A DNA stretch of 9,883 bases. It comes from Candidatus Krumholzibacteriia bacterium. GTDB lineage: Bacteria; Krumholzibacteriota; Krumholzibacteriia; Krumholzibacteriales; Krumholzibacteriaceae. Positions 1 through 6,641 of the stretch are shown piece after piece. Both the position numbers and the translations under genes were made by a program. The notes under the pieces were generated by a model. It did not search any database and was not told where the DNA came from. It worked only from the letters and a program-made list of their open reading frames with translations. The stretch lies in NCBI GenBank assembly GCA_028696635.1, contig JAQVGR010000015.1, forward strand, positions 2,244 to 12,126, read 5' to 3'. The first letter of the stretch is position 1. Each line of letters opens with the position of its first letter.

Positions 1-1386
1 CACCGTGATCTCGGGGATCCGGATCGTCGGTTGCGCGTCGGAGACGGGCACGTGCTGCCCTTCCTTCCCGCAGGTGCCGATATCGAACCCGAGGTCGGAG
101 CCGACCATGTCAATCGCCGCCAGCACCGCCGGCCCGTTGCCGATCAGCGTGGCCCCGCGAACCGGACCGGCGACGGCGCCGTTCTCTATCAGGAACGCCT
201 CGCTGACGTTGAAGACGAAATCCCCGCTCGACGTGTCGACCTGGCCGCCCCCCATCCGGGACACGTAGAGCCCGCGCCGGACGCTCGCGACGATCTCGTC
301 CGGATCGTGCCGTCCCGGGGCTATCATCGTGTTGCTCATCCGCACGATCGGCCGGTGGCGGAAATCCTCGCGGCGGCCGTTTCCCGTCGAGGGCCTCCCC
401 ATCCGTGCGCCCGAGCGGCGATCGAGCAGGAAGGCGACGAGCACGCCGTTCTCGACGGCGACGGTCCGCCGCCCGGGATTCCCCTCGTCGTCGAACCGGT
501 AGCTCCCCCGCGCCCCCTCGATCGTGGCGTCGTCGACCACCGTGACGAGCTCCGAGGCCACCCGCTCGCCGAGCCTTCCGCTGTAGATCGACAGCCCCTT
601 CATCGCCGCGTCCCCCTCGAGACCGTGGCCGATCGCTTCGTGTATCATCGTTCCGCCGGCCCTGCCGCCGATCACGACCGTCATCCTCCCCGCCGGGGCG
701 CGCGGCGAGCGCAGCATCCGTAACGCGCTCTCCCCCGCCTCGGCGGCCATCTCCGCGACCGCGGCGTGATCGAGATGCTCGAGCCCGCGCCGGCCGCCGC
801 GCGAACGCGCCGCCGTCTGCAGCACCGAGCCGTCGGAGGCGATCGCCCGCACGCCGAGCAGTATCTGCGGCCGCTCCTCGCGAACCGCCGTCCCCTCGCT
901 GTTGCAGACGAGGACCCTCCGCAGCGAGTCGCCGTAGAGTATCTTGACCTGCGTGATCCCGGGTCCCGCCGCGCGGGCGGCGCGGTCCGCCTCGCGCACG
1001 AGCGCCGCCTTCTCGTCGAGGCCCGCCTCCTCGGCGGGGCGCTCACGAGCCCCTGGCCCGGCGCTTCGAAGCTCGCGGGGCGGGGAGAAGCATCCGTCGC
1101 CGGCCGCGCCGAGGTCGCCCGCCACGGCGTCGACCGCGCCCATCATCGCCCCGCGGCCGGTCTCGGTGGAGAAGCCGTAGGCGGTGCGGTCGCCCGATAC
1201 GAGCCGCAGCCCGAACCCCCCGTCGGCGCCGCTCTCGACCTTCTCGATCCTGCCGTCCTCGCACCGGATCGTTCGCGACGACGTCGACTCGAGGAAGATC
1301 TCGGCGAACTCCGCCCCGCGGGAGACGGCGAGCTCGAGCGCCTCTGCGATCCCGGGGGGCACGGGGCAAGTCGGCGGTCTCAGCAT
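1..1386 (-). CDS. tldD: TldD-family zinc metalloprotease, C-terminus cut by window edge
   Basis: The frame is open from ATG at 1386 to the left edge, giving 462 residues with no stop. TldD with its partner TldE/PmbA forms a cytoplasmic metalloprotease that degrades unfolded peptides; in E. coli it processes microcin B17 and degrades CcdA. The zinc motif HEAIGH is visible (His249, Glu250, His254), and the C-terminal CGKEGQ segment places Cys439 where the family has its third zinc ligand. The HExxxH motif marks it as TldD rather than the inactive partner. E. coli TldD is 481 residues, and the visible end (PEITV) lies just before the usual Gly-rich tail, so only a few residues are probably missing. 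The start overlaps the purF stop as ATGCTGA, which suggests translational coupling. A GGAGG lies 13 nt upstream, rather far. A tldE/pmbA partner may follow outside the window. The link to purine synthesis is only positional. Confidence 0.93.
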   Translation of the reverse strand, partial: MLRPPTCPVPPGIAEALELAVSRGAEFAEIFLESTSSRTIRCEDGRIEKVESGADGGFGLRLVSGDRTAYGFSTETGRGAMMGAVDAVAGDLGAAGDGCFSPPRELRSAGPGARERPAEEAGLDEKAALVREADRAARAAGPGITQVKILYGDSLRRVLVCNSEGTAVREERPQILLGVRAIASDGSVLQTAARSRGGRRGLEHLDHAAVAEMAAEAGESALRMLRSPRAPAGRMTVVIGGRAGGTMIHEAIGHGLEGDAAMKGLSIYSGRLGERVASELVTVVDDATIEGARGSYRFDDEGNPGRRTVAVENGVLVAFLLDRRSGARMGRPSTGNGRREDFRHRPIVRMSNTMIAPGRHDPDEIVASVRRGLYVSRMGGGQVDTSSGDFVFNVSEAFLIENGAVAGPVRGATLIGNGPAVLAAIDMVGSDLGFDIGTCGKEGQHVPVSDAQPTIRIPEITV

Positions 1387-2804
1387 GGGCTCTCGTTCGC
1401 CTCCATGCCCTCGCCGCATCCCGACCGCTTGTCGAAGACGTCCTTGCGGTACTCGCCGTTTCGTTCGACGGGATAGTTTCCGCTGAAGCAGGCGACGCAG
1501 TAGCTGCGCGGCTCCTTGACGCAGGAAAGCAGTCCTTCGAGCGACAGGTAGTGCAGGCTGTCGACCCCGAGGTAGTCGCGGATATGGTCGACCGTGTGCG
1601 ATGAGGCGATCAGCTCGCCGCGCGTGGGGGTGTCGATCCCGTAGAAGCACGAGTGCGTGATCGACGGCGACCCGATCCGCAGATGGACCTTCGCCGCCCC
1701 CGCGCCGCGGATCAGGGTGACGAGCTTGCGCATCGTCGATCCGCGGACGATCGAATCGTCGACCACGACGACGCTGCGCCCCTCGAGGACGCCGCGGACC
1801 GGGTTGAACTTGATCCGCACGTCCCAGTCGCGCTCGTTCTGGCGCGGCTGTATGAAGGTCCGGCCGACGTAGTGGTTCCTGATCAGGCCGAGCTCGAACC
1901 GGACCCCCGACGCCTCGCTGTACCCCAGCGCGATCGTGTTGCTCGAATCGGGGACGGCGATCACGATATCGGAATCGACCGACGCCTCCCGCGCGAGCCT
2001 GCGGCCCAGCTCGCGGCGCACCCGGTCGACGTTCTCGCCGAAGACGCGGCTGTCGGGACGGGAAAAGTAGATGAATTCGAAGATGCAGCGCGACTGCGGA
2101 TCGGCCGGCTCGGCGAACCGCATGCTCTCGGGCCCGTCTTCCCCGATGGAGACGATCTCTCCCGGCTCGACGTCGCGCACGTACTCGGCGCCGACGATGT
2201 CGAAGGCGCAGCTCTCCGATGCGGCGATCCAGGTCCCGCCGAGCCGTCCGAGGCAGAGCGGCCGGAATCCGTGAGGGTCGCGCGCCGCGATCACGCGGTC
2301 CTTCAGGAGAAAGACGAGCGAGTAGGCGCCGCGCACGCGGCGGAGCGCGTCGGCGACCATCCGCTCCACCCCCTCCTCGCGGCTCTTCGCGATCAGGTGC
2401 AGGATCACCTCGCTGTCCATCGTGCTGCGGAATATCGACCCCTGCCCCTCCATCTCCTCGCGCAGCTCGACGGCGTTGACGAGGTTTCCGTTATGCGCGA
2501 CGGCGATCTGGCCGATCCGGCAGTCGACGAGCAGCGGCTGTATGTTGGCCCGCCGCGAGACGCCGGTGGTGGAGTAGCGGTTGTGGCCGATCGCGAGACG
2601 GCCGGGGAGCCGCCCGAGGACCTCCGGGGGGAAGACCTTCGAGACGAGCCCCATCGCCTTGTGCTCGTGCATCCGGCGCCCGTCCGAGACGACGATGCCG
2701 CTGCTCTCCTGCCCGCGGTGCTGGAGCGAATAGAGGCCGAGGTACGACAGCAGCGACGCCTCGTCGCTCCCGCACACCCCGAATACGGCGCATTTGTCTT
2801 TCAT
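1380..2804 (-). CDS. purF: Amidophosphoribosyltransferase, Fe-S type
   Basis: This enzyme catalyses the first committed step of purine synthesis: PRPP plus glutamine gives 5-phosphoribosylamine, in the cytoplasm. It has 474 residues, typical of the family. The N-terminal Ntn glutaminase domain begins at the CAVFGV motif, with Cys5 as the expected nucleophile after a leader of only four residues (MKDK); further glutaminase motifs are QHRGQESSG (28-36) and HNGN (104-107). The C-terminal phosphoribosyltransferase domain carries the PRPP loop VVVVDDSIVRGST (345-357). Four cysteines (Cys240, Cys386, Cys436, Cys439) sit in the contexts that bind a 4Fe-4S cluster in Bacillus subtilis PurF; E. coli-type PurF lacks the cluster. 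The family is normally made as a propeptide form, feedback-inhibited by AMP and GMP nucleotides, and oxygen-sensitive in the Fe-S branch. ATG start with GGAGA just upstream. It lies 25 nt after the PurS-like gene and overlaps tldD by 7 nt. Confidence 0.97.
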   Translation of the reverse strand: MKDKCAVFGVCGSDEASLLSYLGLYSLQHRGQESSGIVVSDGRRMHEHKAMGLVSKVFPPEVLGRLPGRLAIGHNRYSTTGVSRRANIQPLLVDCRIGQIAVAHNGNLVNAVELREEMEGQGSIFRSTMDSEVILHLIAKSREEGVERMVADALRRVRGAYSLVFLLKDRVIAARDPHGFRPLCLGRLGGTWIAASESCAFDIVGAEYVRDVEPGEIVSIGEDGPESMRFAEPADPQSRCIFEFIYFSRPDSRVFGENVDRVRRELGRRLAREASVDSDIVIAVPDSSNTIALGYSEASGVRFELGLIRNHYVGRTFIQPRQNERDWDVRIKFNPVRGVLEGRSVVVVDDSIVRGSTMRKLVTLIRGAGAAKVHLRIGSPSITHSCFYGIDTPTRGELIASSHTVDHIRDYLGVDSLHYLSLEGLLSCVKEPRSYCVACFSGNYPVERNGEYRKDVFDKRSGCGEGMEANESPC

Positions 2805-2829
2805 GATTCTCCAGTGCCGGCGCCTGCTC

Positions 2830-3432
2830 TCATGTCTTTCCCCCGCCGGCTCCGGCCGGCTCGGTGCGCATCAGCGCGAACCCCTGGTAGTGGGGATTGA
2901 CGAGCAGCCCGTGCCGGCGCGAGCGGGTCACTGCCATTTCCTCTACCTTCGACGCGGCCGAGGCCGCGTCGTCCGCCCGCACGAGCATGCGCCAGACCTC
3001 GCCGGAGCGCGCCCCCGCGAGGTGCACCTCGCCGAGCCGCGGGCCGAGACGATCGACCCAGCCGGCGTCCCTCCCCCCCGCCTTCCCGGTGACGAGCAGG
3101 TCGCATACGAAGACCCCTTCGCCCGCCCCCGGCCGGTCGGCGTCCAGATCGAGATCTCCCGTGACGACCCGCTCCCCCCCCGCCTCCACGGCGAGGCGAT
3201 AGCGGTGCTTGTTCTGGTTGGTGAACGCGCTGTCCATGCGGATCTCGCGGTCGATCGCTCCGCTGACGGCGGCGGCTCCCGGGCCGTCCGCGTCGAACAG
3301 CCACCACGCGTACCGGAGCATGCCGCGCAGGTCTTCGGCGAACCCCATCGTCTCCGTCAGGGTGATCCACGCGGTCTGGACGACCAGGTCGATCACCTTG
3401 AGCCTCACCCACAGCTGCGCCGTCGCCTTCAC
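2830..3432 (-). CDS. Tandem PurS-like protein, probable FGAM synthase third subunit
   Basis: This 200-residue protein has no motif I recognise as a named full-length family. PurS is the roughly 80-residue small subunit of the PurLQS FGAM synthase, which bridges PurL and PurQ. Residues about 4-83 follow the PurS pattern: a starting strand LWVRLK, a helix, a second strand ending LFDAD, an acidic helix, then a closing strand HRYRLAV. Residues about 107-191 repeat it: CDLLVTGK, RSGEVWRMLVRADD, helix KVEEMA, then GLLVNPHYQGFAL, which resembles the conserved end of PurS (helix, LLANP-like turn, last strand). A Gly/Ala-rich tail follows. The start is GTG overlapping the purQ stop as GTGA, with AGGGGG 6 nt upstream; that and the place between purQ and purF fit the one pur subunit otherwise absent here. 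Assignment to PurS is inference from pattern and context, not from a database hit. A different small pur-associated protein remains possible. Confidence 0.72.
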   Translation of the reverse strand: MKATAQLWVRLKVIDLVVQTAWITLTETMGFAEDLRGMLRYAWWLFDADGPGAAAVSGAIDREIRMDSAFTNQNKHRYRLAVEAGGERVVTGDLDLDADRPGAGEGVFVCDLLVTGKAGGRDAGWVDRLGPRLGEVHLAGARSGEVWRMLVRADDAASAASKVEEMAVTRSRRHGLLVNPHYQGFALMRTEPAGAGGGKT

Positions 3433-4262
3433 CGCGCACCCCCTGTCCCGAGCTTCAAGGATTCGAAGAAACGCCGTCCCGGCCCTCCGTCCTCCATCTT
3501 CCCCGGATCGCAGGCGGCGGCGACGCGCCGGCGCCCCCACGACCCGGCGAGCCCTTCGGGGACCTGCCGCAGCCAGCTCGCCCGCTCGGGATGGGGCATC
3601 ATCGCCAGCACGTTCCCCTCGGGGTTGCAGACCCCGGCGATATTGTCCATCGAGCCGTTCGGGTTGACGGGAAAGGCCGGATCGATCTCGCCCGCCGCCG
3701 TGCAGTAGCGCAGAACGATCTGCCCGTTCGCGCGCATCGCCTCGATCACCGATTCGTCGTCCGTGGAGAACCGCCCCTCGGCGTGGGCGATCGGGACCGG
3801 CACCACCTCGCCGCCGGCGAAGGCCCCGGTCCACAGGCACGGCGAGTCCTCGCAGCGCAGCCAGGTCCAGGCGCAGTAGTACCCCTCGCGGTCGGCCATC
3901 ACGTTGGGAGCCAGGGCGAGATCGACGCGCTCCCAGTGAAGGCCCGGTATGAACCCCGACTCGACGAGGACCTGCGCTCCGTTGCAGATGCCGAGCACGG
4001 GCCGCCCCTGGCGGGCGAGAACGCCGATCGCGTCCATGATGCGGTCCTTCGCGGCGACCACCCCGGCGCGGATCCGATCCTGGTACGAGAACCCTCCGGG
4101 AAGGACGACGGCGGCCGCCTCCTGGAGCAGCGCCGGATCCTCGTTCCAGCGGAACAGCCCGGCCTCGAGACCGGCAGACCTGACCGCTTCGGCCGTCTCG
4201 TACTCGCAGTTCACGCCGGGAAACTGTATGATCGCGACGACACCCCGGTAGCGTCCAGCCAC
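3429..4262 (-). CDS. purQ: FGAM synthase glutaminase subunit PurQ
   Basis: PurQ is the class I glutamine amidotransferase subunit that hydrolyses glutamine and passes ammonia to PurL for the conversion of FGAR to FGAM. The triad is visible: Cys93 in GICNGAQ, and His224 and Glu226 in MMPHPERA. The opening IIQFPGVNCE and the LPGGFSYQD segment (54-62) are typical of the subunit. At 277 residues it is longer than the 227-residue B. subtilis protein; much of the excess lies between the catalytic PHPE and the final helix (about residues 229-262), where usual members have a short linker. The start is GTG, placed directly after and in frame with the purL TAA stop, with AAAGGAG 5 nt upstream. The stop overlaps the next gene's start by GTGA. 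The tight purL-purQ-purS spacing fits equal production of complex partners. Confidence 0.96.
   Translation of the reverse strand: MAGRYRGVVAIIQFPGVNCEYETAEAVRSAGLEAGLFRWNEDPALLQEAAAVVLPGGFSYQDRIRAGVVAAKDRIMDAIGVLARQGRPVLGICNGAQVLVESGFIPGLHWERVDLALAPNVMADREGYYCAWTWLRCEDSPCLWTGAFAGGEVVPVPIAHAEGRFSTDDESVIEAMRANGQIVLRYCTAAGEIDPAFPVNPNGSMDNIAGVCNPEGNVLAMMPHPERASWLRQVPEGLAGSWGRRRVAAACDPGKMEDGGPGRRFFESLKLGTGGAR
3439..3444 (-). promoter_or_regulatory. Ribosome binding site of the PurS-like gene (GTG start)
   Basis: AGGGGG lies 6 nt upstream of the GTG at 3432, within the 3' end of purQ. It supports this GTG, whose GTGA overlap with the purQ stop suggests termination-reinitiation coupling. Confidence 0.55.
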
Positions 4263-6641
4263 TTATGCTCCTTTCCCGGCGCCGAAGATCGGCCGGCATG
4301 CCGTCAGATAGATCCCGCGCAGCTCGTCGAGCGACCACGAGGCGAGGATCGCGTCTGCGGCGGTCACGACGAGCCTCCCGCCCTTTCGCAGCACGCCGAG
4401 CCGCCTGAGCTGAACCCTGTTGTGCGCGCAGACGGCGAGCAGATCGCGCTCGATCCCCGGCCCGACCTCCACGACGAACCCCCCCGTCTCGGAGAAGAGA
4501 ACCGTCTCGGCGCCCAGCCCGGCGGCCGAGAGGTTCGAAGCTTCGATCGCCAGGCCCAGCGAGCCCTCGCCGGCCGGACCGAGCGCCATCTCGGCCACCG
4601 CGGTCAGCAGACCGCCCTGGGATATGTCGTGGCAGGCGCGGACCCAGCCTCGCCGGTGCATCTCGAGCACGGCGCGGATCTGGCCGCGCTCGCGCACGAA
4701 ATCGGCCTTCGGGACAGAAGCTCCCTCCGCCCCGTAGACGGTCCGGAGATACTCGCTCCCGCCGAGCTCGGCGAGCGGCTCTCCGACGAGGAAGACCTCG
4801 TCCCCCTCCTCCTTGAAGGCGAGTGAGCGGCAGCGGGAATAGTCCTCCACCACGCCGACGCAGCAGACGATCGGGGAGGGCGGGATCGCCTTGCCCCTGG
4901 CCCCCTGGTTGTAGAAGCTCACGTTCCCCGAGACGACCGGCAGGGGATGCCCCTCGTGCGAGATCAGACCGATCCCCCGGCAGGCGTCGCCGATCCCGCG
5001 CACTCCCTCGGTGAACTCCCAGAAGACCTCGGGGACCTCGGGGTTGCCGTAGTTGAGGCAGTCGGTGATCGCCGAGGGGACTGCGCCGACGGCGGCGACG
5101 TTGCGCGCCGCCTCGCAGACGGCCAGCGCCCCCCCCTGGTACGGATCGATCGCCCCGTACCACGGGTTCCCGTCGACGGAGAAGGCGAGCCCCACCGCGC
5201 GCCCCGGCAGCGGAGCGATCACGCCGGCGTCGGCCTCCCCCGGCCGCAGGACGGCGCGCCCCTGCACCTCGGAGTCGTAATGCTTGAAGACATAGTTCTT
5301 CGAGGCGATGTTCGGCGAGCCGAGTATCTTCAGAAAATCGTCCCGGAGCGGGCGCCCCGGCTGCAGCGGCGGATCTTTGATCGCGGGACGACGCGCCTTC
5401 GAAGGCCGATCGTACGATATCCCCGTGGTGATCACATCGACGGGGGTCTCGCAGACCGCCTCCCCGCCGCTCTCGATCCTGTACATGCGGTCCCGCGTCA
5501 CCTCCGCGATGACGACAGCCCCCGCCCCGTGGTAGAGGCGCGGCAGCTCGAACTCCTCGTTGTAGACCCGCAGCACGTCGGGGACGAATTCCTCCGGCAC
5601 GGCGAGCGCGTAGCGCTCCTGGGTCTCCGAGCACGAGACGACGGCGGGAGGGAAGGCGTACCCCATCGCCGTGTTGACCGCATCGAGGTCGATGATCACG
5701 CCGAACCCCCCCGCGTGAGCGAGCTCCGAGGTGACGCAGGCGATCCCTCCCGCGCCGAGGTCCTTGAACCCGATCACGTACTTCTTCTCGCGGGCGAGCT
5801 CGAGGACCCTGCGGGTGGCGACGGTGAGGACGCGCTTGAGGAACGGATCGGGGACCTGGACGGCGCCGCGGTTGGCCTGTTCGCCGTCGACGAGATCCTC
5901 CGAGGCGAAGGCTGCGCCGCCGAACCCCGAGTCGTCGGTCGGCTTGCCGATGAGCACGATGCGGTAGGGCATCCGGGCCGCCTCCTCGGGGACGCGGCTG
6001 CGCAGCACGCGCGATTCGAGAACGGTGCCGACGGCGACGACGTTGACGAGGCAGTTCTCGTCGAAACGGGGATCGAAGGCGATGTCGCCGCCGAGGTTCG
6101 GCACCCCGAGGGGGTTCCCGTACTGGGCGATCCCGTCGACGACGCCGCGGGCGATCGAGATCACCTGCCGCGCGTTCGGGCCGGCCGGATCGCCGAAGCG
6201 CAGCGGGTCGAGCACCCCGACCACATCGGCCCCCATGCAGTAGACGTCGCGCACGATCCCGCCGATCCCCGTCGCCGCCCCCTCGACAGGGAGGACCTGC
6301 GAGGGGTGGTTGTGGCTCTCGTGGGCGATGACGAGGCAGTGCCAGTCGCCCCCCTCCGCCTCGGCGTACCGGATCACGCCGGCGTCCTCGCCGGGGCCGA
6401 GCACGACGTTCGGCGCCTTCGTCGGCAGGAGCTCGCCGAGCAGCCTGCGCGAGCTCTTGTAGCTGCAGTGCTCGCTCCACATCGTGTTGAAGATCGTCAG
6501 CTCCACGATCGTCGGGTCCCGGCCGAGCAGCTCGACGACCCGGCGGGCCTCGCCGACGGCGAGATTGAGACCGTTCTCCTCGAGGATCGCGGCGACCCGC
6601 CCGTCGTCCGAGCCGGCGATCGGGATCGTGCCTTTCAGCAA
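4263..6641 (-). CDS. purL: FGAM synthase large subunit PurL, small type
   Basis: PurL is the ATP-dependent synthase that converts FGAR to FGAM using ammonia delivered by PurQ; it acts in the cytoplasm in complex with PurQ and PurS. The 792 residues match the small PurL class (B. subtilis 742), not the roughly 1300-residue enterobacterial form that contains its own PurS-like and glutaminase domains. Motifs in order: MWSEHCSYKSSR (54-65, with the conserved His57), AHESHNHPS (106-114), DLGAGGIACVTSELA (294-308), GNVSFYNQ (572-579), CHDISQGGLL (670-679) and FSETGGFVVEV (716-726), the two halves of the duplicated AIR synthase-like fold. The start is TTG at 6641: there is no ATG before the WSEHC motif, and AAAGGA lies 8 nt upstream. 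The start overlaps the purB stop as TTGCTGA, indicating translational coupling. The TAA stop directly precedes the in-frame purQ start. Confidence 0.97.
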   Translation of the reverse strand: MLKGTIPIAGSDDGRVAAILEENGLNLAVGEARRVVELLGRDPTIVELTIFNTMWSEHCSYKSSRRLLGELLPTKAPNVVLGPGEDAGVIRYAEAEGGDWHCLVIAHESHNHPSQVLPVEGAATGIGGIVRDVYCMGADVVGVLDPLRFGDPAGPNARQVISIARGVVDGIAQYGNPLGVPNLGGDIAFDPRFDENCLVNVVAVGTVLESRVLRSRVPEEAARMPYRIVLIGKPTDDSGFGGAAFASEDLVDGEQANRGAVQVPDPFLKRVLTVATRRVLELAREKKYVIGFKDLGAGGIACVTSELAHAGGFGVIIDLDAVNTAMGYAFPPAVVSCSETQERYALAVPEEFVPDVLRVYNEEFELPRLYHGAGAVVIAEVTRDRMYRIESGGEAVCETPVDVITTGISYDRPSKARRPAIKDPPLQPGRPLRDDFLKILGSPNIASKNYVFKHYDSEVQGRAVLRPGEADAGVIAPLPGRAVGLAFSVDGNPWYGAIDPYQGGALAVCEAARNVAAVGAVPSAITDCLNYGNPEVPEVFWEFTEGVRGIGDACRGIGLISHEGHPLPVVSGNVSFYNQGARGKAIPPSPIVCCVGVVEDYSRCRSLAFKEEGDEVFLVGEPLAELGGSEYLRTVYGAEGASVPKADFVRERGQIRAVLEMHRRGWVRACHDISQGGLLTAVAEMALGPAGEGSLGLAIEASNLSAAGLGAETVLFSETGGFVVEVGPGIERDLLAVCAHNRVQLRRLGVLRKGGRLVVTAADAILASWSLDELRGIYLTACRPIFGAGKGA
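4268..4274 (-). promoter_or_regulatory. Ribosome binding site of purQ (GTG start)
   Basis: AAAGGAG, a strong match to the anti-Shine-Dalgarno sequence, is encoded within the last codons of purL and ends 5 nt before the GTG at 4262. It argues that purQ is initiated on its own rather than by readthrough of the purL stop. Confidence 0.7.

Noticed and set aside
31..723. Plus-strand open frame at the left edge
   Set aside because: The minus-strand frame here is TldD with zinc ligands intact through the edge; the plus-strand translation has no recognisable motif.
1653..2900. Plus-strand open frame of 415 codons opposite purF
   Set aside because: It lies across a clear purF with all catalytic residues intact; its composition is that of an antisense shadow.
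3433..6480. Upstream extension of the PurS-like frame, open on the minus strand to 6480
   Set aside because: The stretch is out of frame with purL and purQ and is low-complexity Arg/Gly/Ala. Only the part after the GTG at 3432 has protein-like composition, so the long frame reflects GC bias.
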